From: CAVSRC01 sp963798195
GTDB lineage: Bacteria; Pseudomonadota; Alphaproteobacteria; Rhizobiales; Kaistiaceae
Assembly: GCA_963798195.1 (NCBI GenBank)
Contig: CAWCSF010000008.1
Span: 186,001-250,000 of the forward strand
DNA length: 64,000 nucleotides
Reading direction: 5' to 3'
Below, piece after piece: positions 1 to 6,902 of this stretch. Numbering within the stretch: position 1 is the stretch's first letter; every line of letters begins with the position of its first letter. Below the pieces are notes generated by a model. The model searched no databases. It was not told the DNA's origin and saw only the letters and a program-made list of their open reading frames with translations. A program made the translations under genes and the position numbers.

Positions 1-425
1 GGGTCTTCCACGCGATAGGCAAAGACGGTCGCGCCCTGCTCACGCTCGTTGGCGCGGTGCAGCATATCCGTCAGGCCGTGGCCGTAGATCAGGTTGTCGC
101 CGAGAACCAGACAGGAAGGACGATCACCAACGAAATCGGCGCCGATCACGAGAGCCTGTGCCAGCCCTTCCGGCCTCGGCTGTGCCGCGTACTCCAACGT
201 AATGCCCCAATGCGATCCGTCTCCCAGGAGGTGAAGAAACCCGTCGCGATGTTCCGGCGTGGTGATGATGAGGATCTCGCGGATTCCGGCAAGCATAAGC
301 GTCGAGAGCGGGTAATAGATCATCGGCTTGTCGTAGACCGGCAACAATTGCTTCGACGTCACACGAGTCAGCGGATGAAGCCGCGTGCCAGCCCCTCCTG
401 CGAGGATGATGCCGCGGCGGTTCAC
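1..425 (-). CDS. rmlA: Glucose-1-phosphate thymidylyltransferase (partial, runs off the left edge)
   Basis: Catalyses the first step of dTDP-L-rhamnose synthesis, joining glucose-1-phosphate and dTTP. About 141 N-terminal residues are present. I read a GTG start at 425-423 followed by the nucleotidyltransferase signature GIILAGGAGTRLHPLT, then SKQLLPVYDKPMIYYPLS, both diagnostic of RmlA/RfbA. The GTG overlaps the stop of rmlD in a GTGA arrangement, so translation is probably coupled. It is the last visible gene of the rmlCBDA operon. Reading frame is clean over the visible part; the C-terminal half lies outside the window. Confidence 0.95.
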   Translation of the reverse strand, partial: MNRRGIILAGGAGTRLHPLTRVTSKQLLPVYDKPMIYYPLSTLMLAGIREILIITTPEHRDGFLHLLGDGSHWGITLEYAAQPRPEGLAQALVIGADFVGDRPSCLVLGDNLIYGHGLTDMLHRANEREQGATVFAYRVED

Positions 426-1291
426 GGTTGCGCTCCGAACAATTCGCCGACTGAGCGGGCGACGCCGCTCCGCCAATCCGACGCCGGCAGGGAAAATATC
501 CGCTCGAATTTCGAGGAATCCAGAGCAGCGTACTTCGGTCGTGGGGCGACTCCGACACGATCGACGGTGCGGATCGGGCGGACCCGCACGGACTTCTTCG
601 TAAAGGAGGTCTGAGCTTCAGCCACTGCGACCGCAAAGTCATGCCGACTGACCGCGCCATTGCCCCCATAGTGAAAGGTGCCCCACGGGATATCGTCCGC
701 TTGCGTGACCCGTAATATGGCACGGGCGAGATCTACGGTCGCCGCCGGTGAACCATACTGATCGTTGACCACGTGTAACTCGTCGGTTTCCGCGCAAAGT
801 CTGAGGATCGTCTTGAGGAAGTTCGAACCATACGCACCGAACAGCCACGCGCTCCGCAGGATCACGTGCCTCTCGGCTGCTTGCCGGACAGCATCTTCAC
901 CCTCCGCCTTGGTCCTGCCGTAGGCATTGATCGGCGAAACCGGGTCATCCTCGGAATACGGGCTGCCTTTCTCGCCGTCGAAAACGTAGTCGGTGGAGAT
1001 GTGGATAAGCGGAATGCCGCGCCGATGGGTGGCCGCGGCGACCGAGGCCGCGCCGCGCACGTTAACGCTCTCCACTCCTGTGGTATCGGCCTCGGCAGCA
1101 TCGACACCGGTGAAGGCAGCTGCGTTGACGACAAACGAGGGTTGGTATGTCATCAGCGCTGCATCAACTGAGGTCACATCACAAATGTCGCCATCAGCGC
1201 GTGACAGCGCTGCGAGCGGGATTCCTTCGCATTTGGCAAGTGCCGACAATTCCTGGCCAAGTTGGCCCCCCCCACCGAACACAACGATCAA
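422..1291 (-). CDS. rmlD: dTDP-4-dehydrorhamnose reductase
   Basis: 289 residues, normal for RmlD. It reduces dTDP-4-keto-L-rhamnose to dTDP-L-rhamnose with NAD(P)H in the cytoplasm. The N-terminal Rossmann loop is FGGGGQLG (residues 5-12), STDYVFDG lies at 99-106 and the catalytic YxxxK (Y124, K128) is present. The start codon is TTG and overlaps the rmlB stop (TTGA); its own stop overlaps the rmlA GTG. The glycine loop is encoded by a run of eight G on the coding strand (8 C at 1266-1273 on the plus strand), unusual for this family, which normally has a less glycine-rich loop there. Confidence 0.95.
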   Translation of the reverse strand: MIVVFGGGGQLGQELSALAKCEGIPLAALSRADGDICDVTSVDAALMTYQPSFVVNAAAFTGVDAAEADTTGVESVNVRGAASVAAATHRRGIPLIHISTDYVFDGEKGSPYSEDDPVSPINAYGRTKAEGEDAVRQAAERHVILRSAWLFGAYGSNFLKTILRLCAETDELHVVNDQYGSPAATVDLARAILRVTQADDIPWGTFHYGGNGAVSRHDFAVAVAEAQTSFTKKSVRVRPIRTVDRVGVAPRPKYAALDSSKFERIFSLPASDWRSGVARSVGELFGAQP

Positions 1292-2340
1292 CGGCCGAGC
1301 CCCAGTCGCCGGCCATCGTACGAGGCGCTGGCGTTCTTCATCCAGTCGCGGTTATCCAGGAACCAGCGGACCGTTTTCTCAAGACCTGTGGCGAATGTTT
1401 CTCGCGGCGCCCAACCGAGTTCGTTTCGTATCTTTGATGCGTCCATTGCGTACCGAAAGTCGTGCCCGGGGCGGTTCTTCACGAAACTGATGCGTTCGTG
1501 ACTCGGTCGTTCCGACGGCGAGAGCGCATCCACTGTCTCGCAGATCATCTTGACCACGTCGATGTTCCTGAGTTCCCACCCGCCGCCGACGTTGTAGGTC
1601 TCGCCGAGTTTCCCGCGCTCGGAGACCAGCACGAGCGCCTCGACATGATCTTCGACGTATAGCCAGTCCCGCACATTCTCGCCGCGCCCGTAGACCGGAA
1701 GCGGTCTGTGCCCGAGACAGTTTGCGATCGTCAACGGGATCAGCTTCTCCGGAAACTGGAACGGCCCGTAGTTGTTCGAGCAGTTCGTCAGCACCACGGG
1801 CAGACCGTAGGTCCGGTACCAGGCACGGACGAGGTGATCGGAAGCCGCCTTCGAGGCCGCATAGGGTGAACTCGGCTTATAGGAAGACTCCTCCGTGAAG
1901 GGTTGCCCGTCCTCGGAATCGATCGCGCCGAAGACCTCATCCGTGGAAATGTGGTGGAAGCGGAAGCGTTCGCGCCGCTGGGCGGGGAGTCCGTTCCAAT
2001 AGTGGCGCGCGACATCCAGCAGTACGGAGGTCCCGATGACGTTTGTCGTCATGAAAGGCGACGAGTCGTCAATCGAACGATCGACGTGGGTCTCCGCCGC
2101 AAGATGCATGATGACATCAGGTGAGACCGTCTCGACCAGGTCTCCCATGGAGGCAGCGTCGGCGACATCGCCGCGGAAGAACCGGAAGCGGCTGTCGTCG
2201 GAAACCGACGAGAGCGCCTGAAGGCTGCCGGCATAGGTGAGCTTATCGACGACTGCGACCTCGTGGGGTGTCTTGCCGACGAGGTGCCGAACTACGGCTG
2301 ATCCTATGAAGCCTGCGCCGCCGGTAACGAGAAAACGCAT
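1288..2340 (-). CDS. rmlB: dTDP-glucose 4,6-dehydratase
   Basis: 350 residues, typical length. Extended SDR enzyme that converts dTDP-glucose to dTDP-4-keto-6-deoxyglucose using bound NAD. The nucleotide-binding motif TGGAGFIGS is at 6-14, the catalytic STDEVFG at 132-138 and the YxxxK pair is Y160/K164. The start is ATG at 2340-2338, 15 bp after the rmlC stop, and the stop overlaps the TTG of rmlD. Order rmlC-rmlB-rmlD-rmlA on one strand indicates a single operon feeding surface polysaccharide. Confidence 0.97.
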   Translation of the reverse strand: MRFLVTGGAGFIGSAVVRHLVGKTPHEVAVVDKLTYAGSLQALSSVSDDSRFRFFRGDVADAASMGDLVETVSPDVIMHLAAETHVDRSIDDSSPFMTTNVIGTSVLLDVARHYWNGLPAQRRERFRFHHISTDEVFGAIDSEDGQPFTEESSYKPSSPYAASKAASDHLVRAWYRTYGLPVVLTNCSNNYGPFQFPEKLIPLTIANCLGHRPLPVYGRGENVRDWLYVEDHVEALVLVSERGKLGETYNVGGGWELRNIDVVKMICETVDALSPSERPSHERISFVKNRPGHDFRYAMDASKIRNELGWAPRETFATGLEKTVRWFLDNRDWMKNASASYDGRRLGLGR

Positions 2341-2355
2341 GGTACCCCAATCAGC

Positions 2356-2919
2356 CTATGGAAACGGGCGTTCGTTCAATTCCGACAAGGGCGGAAGACG
2401 AAGATCCTTCTCCGAGACCACCGCATCGCGTACCGCAACCGGCCAGTCGATACCGATCGCGGGATCCGAAAAGAGAACCCCGCCTTCGGCCTCCGGAGAA
2501 TAATAGCCGTCGCACTTGTATGTGATCTCGGAGTCCGGCTCCAGCGTACAATAGCCGTGGGCAAAGCCTCTTGGGACAAACAGCTGGGACGCGCCGGCGC
2601 TCGTGAGCTTGACCCCGGTCCACTTGCCGAAGGTTTCGGAATCGCTCCGGAGGTCAATGCAGACATCGAGGATCGAACCCCGTGTCACGCGAACCAGTTT
2701 TGCCTGCGCGTGGGGCGGCCGCTGGTAGTGCATGCCCCGAATGGTGCCGACCGCGCGTGACGCGGCATGGTTCTCCTGAACGAAGGTTGTGGTGACGCCG
2801 AATTCGGCAAACTCGTTCTGTCGATATGTTTCCATGAAGGTGCCGCGGGCATCGGAGAACTTCTTTGGCGTAAAAAGGATCAGGCCATGCAAATCGAGCT
2901 TTAGGGCTGTGAACGCCAT
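2356..2919 (-). CDS. rmlC: dTDP-4-dehydrorhamnose 3,5-epimerase
   Basis: 187 residues from the chosen ATG at 2919, which matches the usual 180-190 residues; an upstream in-frame ATG at 2982 would add 21 residues without family similarity. The cupin-fold epimerase motif GTIRGMHYQ with catalytic H64 is present, as is the C-terminal DPAIGIDWP block. It is the first gene of the rml operon, so the promoter should lie in the AT-rich stretch to its right. No strong Shine-Dalgarno sequence is visible before the chosen start. Confidence 0.93.
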   Translation of the reverse strand: MAFTALKLDLHGLILFTPKKFSDARGTFMETYRQNEFAEFGVTTTFVQENHAASRAVGTIRGMHYQRPPHAQAKLVRVTRGSILDVCIDLRSDSETFGKWTGVKLTSAGASQLFVPRGFAHGYCTLEPDSEITYKCDGYYSPEAEGGVLFSDPAIGIDWPVAVRDAVVSEKDLRLPPLSELNERPFP

Positions 2920-3186
2920 GTTCTGACCGTATCCACTGTTGGGAACTTGGCCATGATTGCACCGCATGACGGAGCAGGGCAATTACCGGGAGTTTGGGAT
3001 TTGAAGTGGTGCTGCCGGACAGGATTGAACTCGCCCATAGAGCATAAGAGTCAATTTAATCAATGAGTTATGGGAGAACGTTTTTTGATTTTGTGGCGAT
3101 GAAATCCCAAATTTTTGTGGCAGAATTTGTGGCCAAGTTGGCCGTCAGAATTTTGCTTCGGGAATGCCGTGCATGCAAGCGGTATT
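2920..3186. other. AT-rich intergenic stretch with a possible tRNA 3'-end remnant
   Basis: No gene recognised. The stretch is clearly AT-richer than its surroundings, especially 3040-3180. At 3007-3032 the plus strand reads TGGTGCTGCCGG followed by ACAGGATTGAACTC, which on the minus strand resembles a tRNA T-loop, acceptor strand and CCA end. Only about three of five T-stem pairs form and no 5' part of a tRNA is present, so at best it is a tail fragment such as an integration-site remnant. It probably also contains the rml promoter. Confidence 0.3.
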
Positions 3187-3361
3187 AGCAGGTGGCACGA
3201 GAACCAAAGCTCTCCGGAAGGTCGCGCCACGGCACCCGATCGCAAGACCATAAGATGCCGTTGAGGACACGGCGGTCGTCGACGGGGGGAACGTCGGCGT
3301 GGCTTGTTAGGAGCATAGGTCCGATAAAAGACCATTCGTTGGTGCTGAGTTCATACCGCAT
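3187..3361 (-). pseudogene. IS5-family transposase N-terminal remnant
   Basis: About 58 residues starting MRYELSTNEWSFIGPMLL and continuing VDDRRVLNGILW and PWRDLPESFG. This is the conserved N-terminus of IS5/IS427-type transposases, which normally run on to a DDE catalytic domain. Here the frame terminates after SRATC, and the segment between LNGILW and PWRDLP lacks three bases relative to the usual GVLRSGAP region, so it is degenerate. The catalytic domain is absent from the AT-rich DNA downstream. I see no terminal inverted repeats. Confidence 0.8.
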
Positions 3362-3631
3362 GATTCGGGCTCCAATTTTTCCAGAACTGGGAACTTCCGG
3401 AGTAGGCATCAAAGCGGACGTGACCCCGCCGCCAAATTACTTCGCAAATTGACCCTGAGCGGCCCTGGCATGCTCCCGGAATCGATCCATTCCTGAGGCG
3501 CAGCGGCGAACGATTTGCGCGATTGGCCAAATCTCCTGCGCGACCCGTCAATCCCATCGCGCCGGGCCTTGCCTAATGTCCCGGTCATGCACCGGCGAGC
3601 CCGCCGGGCAGGATCAAAAAGGAACGGACAA

Positions 3632-4678
3632 ATGCCCGCGAACTACCTCATCATCGGCGCCACCGGCGCCCTCGGTTACGCCGTCACCAAGGCGCTGCAG
3701 GACGCGGGAGAGACTGCTACGCTGCTGGTGCGGGACCGTACGGTAGCGGCGGACAAACTGGGCGACCTCACCGGCCTGACTCTGGTCGAGGGCGACGTCA
3801 ACGATACGAAGCTTCTGAAAGAGCTGGCCGCCAGAACCAAATTCATCTTCCACGGCGGCAATGTCCCCTACAACAAGTGGGCGAAGGCGATGCCGATCAT
3901 GACGCGCAACGTCATCGACGCGGCCGAGCATGCCGGCGCCACGGTCATCTTCCCCGGCAACAACTACAACCATGGTGAGACCGACCAGCCAATCAGCGAG
4001 ATCACACCATTCAATCCGAACACCCGCCTCGGGCAGGTCCGTGTCGAGCTTGAAAAGATGCTGCAGCGCGCCACCGACCAGGGCCGCATCCGGACGCTGG
4101 TCGTGCGGATGGCGGAGATCTGGGGACCGAACGTCACCAACAAGCAGTTTGCCCCGATCTTCGAAAATGCGCTGACCGGCAAGAAACTGCCCTGGATAAT
4201 CTCGGCCTCCACCCCGCAGCAATTGCTGTACAGCAAGGACGCCGGTCGGGCGATCGTCCTTCTGTCGCAACGCGACGATCTGAAGACGTATGAGGTCTTC
4301 AACCTGGGCGGCACCCGGGTGCCCAGCATCGAGAGCTGGCTGAAGATGGTCGGCGAGGTGGCCGGCAAGCCGGCCCGGATCAGCATCCTGCCGAAGCGCC
4401 TGCTCTCGGTGCTGGGAACCTTCGTTCCGTTGCTGCGCGAGGTCCGGTCGATGGCCTACAAGTACGAGACGTCGGTGATGCTCAATGACGACCGGTTCAC
4501 CGCGCTCTATCCTGACTTCCGCCAGACGCCGATGCGAGAGACGATCGCCGAGACACTGCAGTGGTTCGCCGACAACGGCCGGAGCAGCGCCAGCAACCGG
4601 GCAAGGCGGCGCAAGTCGCGGATCAACGCCGCGGTGAAGTTACGGTCGACAACGTGGCGATCAGCATCTTCCCGGTAG
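3632..4678 (+). CDS. NAD-dependent epimerase/dehydratase family protein
   Basis: 348 residues from the ATG at 3632, chosen because AAGGAA lies about nine bases upstream. An extended/atypical SDR fold is indicated by GATGALG (residues 9-15) after a short beta strand, and by a mid-protein strand and helix leading to MAEIWGPN. Substrate is unknown. The last ~35 residues are unusually rich in R and S, and a different frame becomes open just there, so a C-terminal frameshift is possible. It is convergent with the AraC-type gene to its right and isolated from the rml operon. Confidence 0.8.
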   Translation: MPANYLIIGATGALGYAVTKALQDAGETATLLVRDRTVAADKLGDLTGLTLVEGDVNDTKLLKELAARTKFIFHGGNVPYNKWAKAMPIMTRNVIDAAEHAGATVIFPGNNYNHGETDQPISEITPFNPNTRLGQVRVELEKMLQRATDQGRIRTLVVRMAEIWGPNVTNKQFAPIFENALTGKKLPWIISASTPQQLLYSKDAGRAIVLLSQRDDLKTYEVFNLGGTRVPSIESWLKMVGEVAGKPARISILPKRLLSVLGTFVPLLREVRSMAYKYETSVMLNDDRFTALYPDFRQTPMRETIAETLQWFADNGRSSASNRARRRKSRINAAVKLRSTTWRSASSR

Positions 4679-4815
4679 CGATCGGACTGGCGGCGACGCA
4701 GATCCCGGTGCTCGAAAATTTCGCCATGTACATGGCGGTCGCGGCTGGCATCTACTGGGCACCCGGCCTGCACGGCCTGGTCGACAGGCTGCGGCGCAGG
4801 GGGCAGGCTGCCTAA
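4654..4815 (+). CDS. Possible small membrane protein
   Basis: A 53-codon reading frame from GTG at 4654 that overlaps the end of the epimerase gene in another frame. It contains a hydrophobic stretch (IFPVAIGLAATQIPV, then MYMAVAAGIYW) and a basic C-terminus, which would fit a small membrane protein. It could also be the true C-terminal extension of the preceding gene after a frameshift. I do not recognise a family. Its stop overlaps that of the convergent AraC-type gene. Confidence 0.3.
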   Translation: MAISIFPVAIGLAATQIPVLENFAMYMAVAAGIYWAPGLHGLVDRLRRRGQAA

Positions 4816-5819
4816 CCCCTATGCCGCGCTTCGAACTCCGACGGGGTCAGGCCGGTCCACTTCTTGAAAGACCGGGAAAACACCGAGACCTCGGAATAAC
4901 CAAGCAGGTAGGCAATCTCGGCTTTGTCTACCTGCCCTTCCGCCAGATAGCCCTTGGCGAGATCGCAGCGGGTTTCGTTCAGCAGGCTCGAGAAACTCGT
5001 TCCCTCTTCGGCCAGAGCACCCTGGAGCTTTCGTACACTCACCGCCAATTCCAACGCCACCGTATCGATCGCCGGCGTCGCACCCTTCAGCGCCTCGAGA
5101 ATGCGGCGCCGGGTCTTGAAGGCGAAGGTGTCGCGGGCCTCGTATTCATCCAGCAGCGTTCGCGCCTTTTCGTCGAAATAGCCGAACATCTGCGCACTCG
5201 CGCCGATGACCGGTTGGTCGAGCGCCTCGTTCTCGTAGACCAGATAGCTTTGCGGTTCGCCGAAGGCGACGGGCGCCGGGGCGAAGAAGGCCTCGTAGGG
5301 CGCGACGTCGGCGGGACGCTCGTAGCGAAAACCGACGCGCAGCGGCCGGACCGGCGCGGCTGCATTGGCGGATCCCCAACTCGGTACGACCGCCATCATC
5401 ATGTCGAGCGTGTAGCGCAGTTCGTCGTGCCAGTCGCTCCATTGCTCCACGGATATCGTCGAGGTGCGCGCGCCCTTCTTCACGGCATGGCCCATCGTGT
5501 CGCCAATGATGCGCTGATAGGCGCAGACCTTGTCCATCGCGACGCGCATCGTCGGGGCATTGGCCATGACATAGCCGATCAGGCTGATCGCCTGGGTTGG
5601 CATCCTTTCGCCGCAGACAAGACCGATGTCGTCGCGTCCGGTCAGGGCGACGATCGCCCGCCACACCCTGCGCTCGACCGCGGCGTCGACAAAGGGCGGG
5701 CCGTCTTCCATCAGGGTGCAAGGCAACTCGGCCGCCTTCAGGACGTCGGCCGGGGTGGCGCCTTCCTGGGCGGCGATCGCGATCCGGAACCGAATGATAT
5801 CCGTGCTCAGGCGTGCCAT
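4812..5819 (-). CDS. AraC-family transcriptional regulator
   Basis: 335 residues, one clean frame. The N-terminal ~200 residues fit the arabinose-binding-like domain of OruR/ToxT-type AraC regulators (EGATPADVLKAAELP near the start). The last ~100 residues carry the two helix-turn-helix motifs, the second ending in AYLLGYSEVSVFSRSFKKWTG, the AraC signature. The gene is convergent with the epimerase and divergent from the truncated frame at 5963, so its target is most likely one of these neighbours, but no operator was recognised. Confidence 0.93.
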   Translation of the reverse strand: MARLSTDIIRFRIAIAAQEGATPADVLKAAELPCTLMEDGPPFVDAAVERRVWRAIVALTGRDDIGLVCGERMPTQAISLIGYVMANAPTMRVAMDKVCAYQRIIGDTMGHAVKKGARTSTISVEQWSDWHDELRYTLDMMMAVVPSWGSANAAAPVRPLRVGFRYERPADVAPYEAFFAPAPVAFGEPQSYLVYENEALDQPVIGASAQMFGYFDEKARTLLDEYEARDTFAFKTRRRILEALKGATPAIDTVALELAVSVRKLQGALAEEGTSFSSLLNETRCDLAKGYLAEGQVDKAEIAYLLGYSEVSVFSRSFKKWTGLTPSEFEARHRG

Positions 5820-5962
5820 GCCGCCACTATACGTATTTTCGGCCGTTGCCGAAGGACGGCATCTGGACGGGTTCTGGACGCCGCCTGAAAGACCTGGCCG
5901 ACGAGAACCTCCAAGCTCCGGTCAATCAGACAGCAACATGTGATGGCTAAAGGAGAGATTGA

Positions 5963-6103
5963 GTGACCGACGCAAGCCGAAACTTCACGCGCGCGGATGG
6001 CAGCTTCGATGAGTTCGATGCGATTGAAAACGGGCAACGCCTTTACGGGCAGGCCATCAACAAATCATTCGCAGGATTGCTGACGCGCCACCGCGCATCA
6101 TTG
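5963..6103 (+). pseudogene. 5' fragment of an unidentified gene, cut off by an IS110 remnant
   Basis: A GTG start at 5963 is preceded by AAGGAG with about eight bases spacing, and the first ~45 residues (beginning MTDASRNFTRADGSFDEF) look like genuine coding sequence. The frame then enters IS110 transposase sequence in a different register from about 6104. I do not recognise the protein family. It is divergent from the AraC-type gene and may have been its target before disruption. Confidence 0.5.
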
Positions 6104-6811
6104 GGCACGAGAGCTGATCAAGCTCGGGCACGAGGTGCGGCTGATGCCGCCGCGCTATGTGAAGCCCTACGTCAAGCGCAACAAGAACGATGCGGCCGAT
6201 GCCGAGGCGATCTGCGAGGCGGTGACGCGGCCGACGATGCGCTTCGTGCCGGTCAAGACAGTGGACCAGCAGTCGGTCCTGATGCTGCATCGGACGCGGC
6301 AGCTGTTCATCCGGCAGCGCACCACGCTGATCAACTCGATCCGCGCTCACCTGGCCGAGTTCGGCATCGTCGCCGGGATCGGCCGCAATGGCGTTGAGGC
6401 GTCTGCTCGAGGTCATCGCCAAGGGCGAGGAGGACAGTCGTTCCGGCAGAGGCGCGAGTCTTGCCTGCTGGCTTTGGCGGCGCAGCTCGAACTGGTGAAG
6501 CGGCAGATCCTCGAGATGGATCGGCGGGTGCTGGCCTGGCATCGCGCGCAGCAGCCTGAGCCGCAGCCTCGAAGGCGATCCCCGGTGTTGGCCCGCTCAT
6601 CTCGACTGCCCTAGTCGCGAGCATCCCAGACCCGAAGGTGTTCCGCTCCGGCCGCGACCTCAGTGCCTGGATCGGGCTGGTGCCCAAGCAGAACTCCACC
6701 GGCGGCAAGGAGAAGCTGGGCAGCATCAGCAAGGCCGGGAACCGCTACCTGCGCCAGTTGCTCGTCGTCGGCGCGCTCGCCGTGATCAGGCGCGCCAAGC
6801 AGCTCGGCTAG
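6104..6811 (+). pseudogene. IS110-family transposase remnant (5' truncated, frameshifted)
   Basis: Similarity begins inside the protein at WARELIKLGHEVRLMPPRYV and continues through KRNKNDAADAEAICEAVTR (DEDD catalytic region) to the C-terminal transposase_20 part with GVGPLIST-like, FRSGRDLSAWIGLVPKQ and GNRYLRQLLVVGA segments. Roughly 70 N-terminal residues, including the first catalytic Asp, are missing. Several frame changes (near 6395, 6440 and 6570) further disrupt it. It belongs to a different IS110 branch from the element at 16.3 kb, judging by sequence differences across the YVKP...KND region. Confidence 0.85.
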
Positions 6812-6902
6812 GCTTGGATTGCCGGGCCTCAGTTCGTCGGACCCAGCACCGTGAAAGTGAGCCTCTCACGGGCCGAGCATTTATCGTTTCATTGAGTATC
6901 GC

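Noticed and set aside
6104..6811. Second copy of the IS110 element at 16.3 kb
   Set aside because: The two transposases differ throughout the YVKP/KND region and the CATTAGCGGAC repeat is absent here, so they are different IS110 members.
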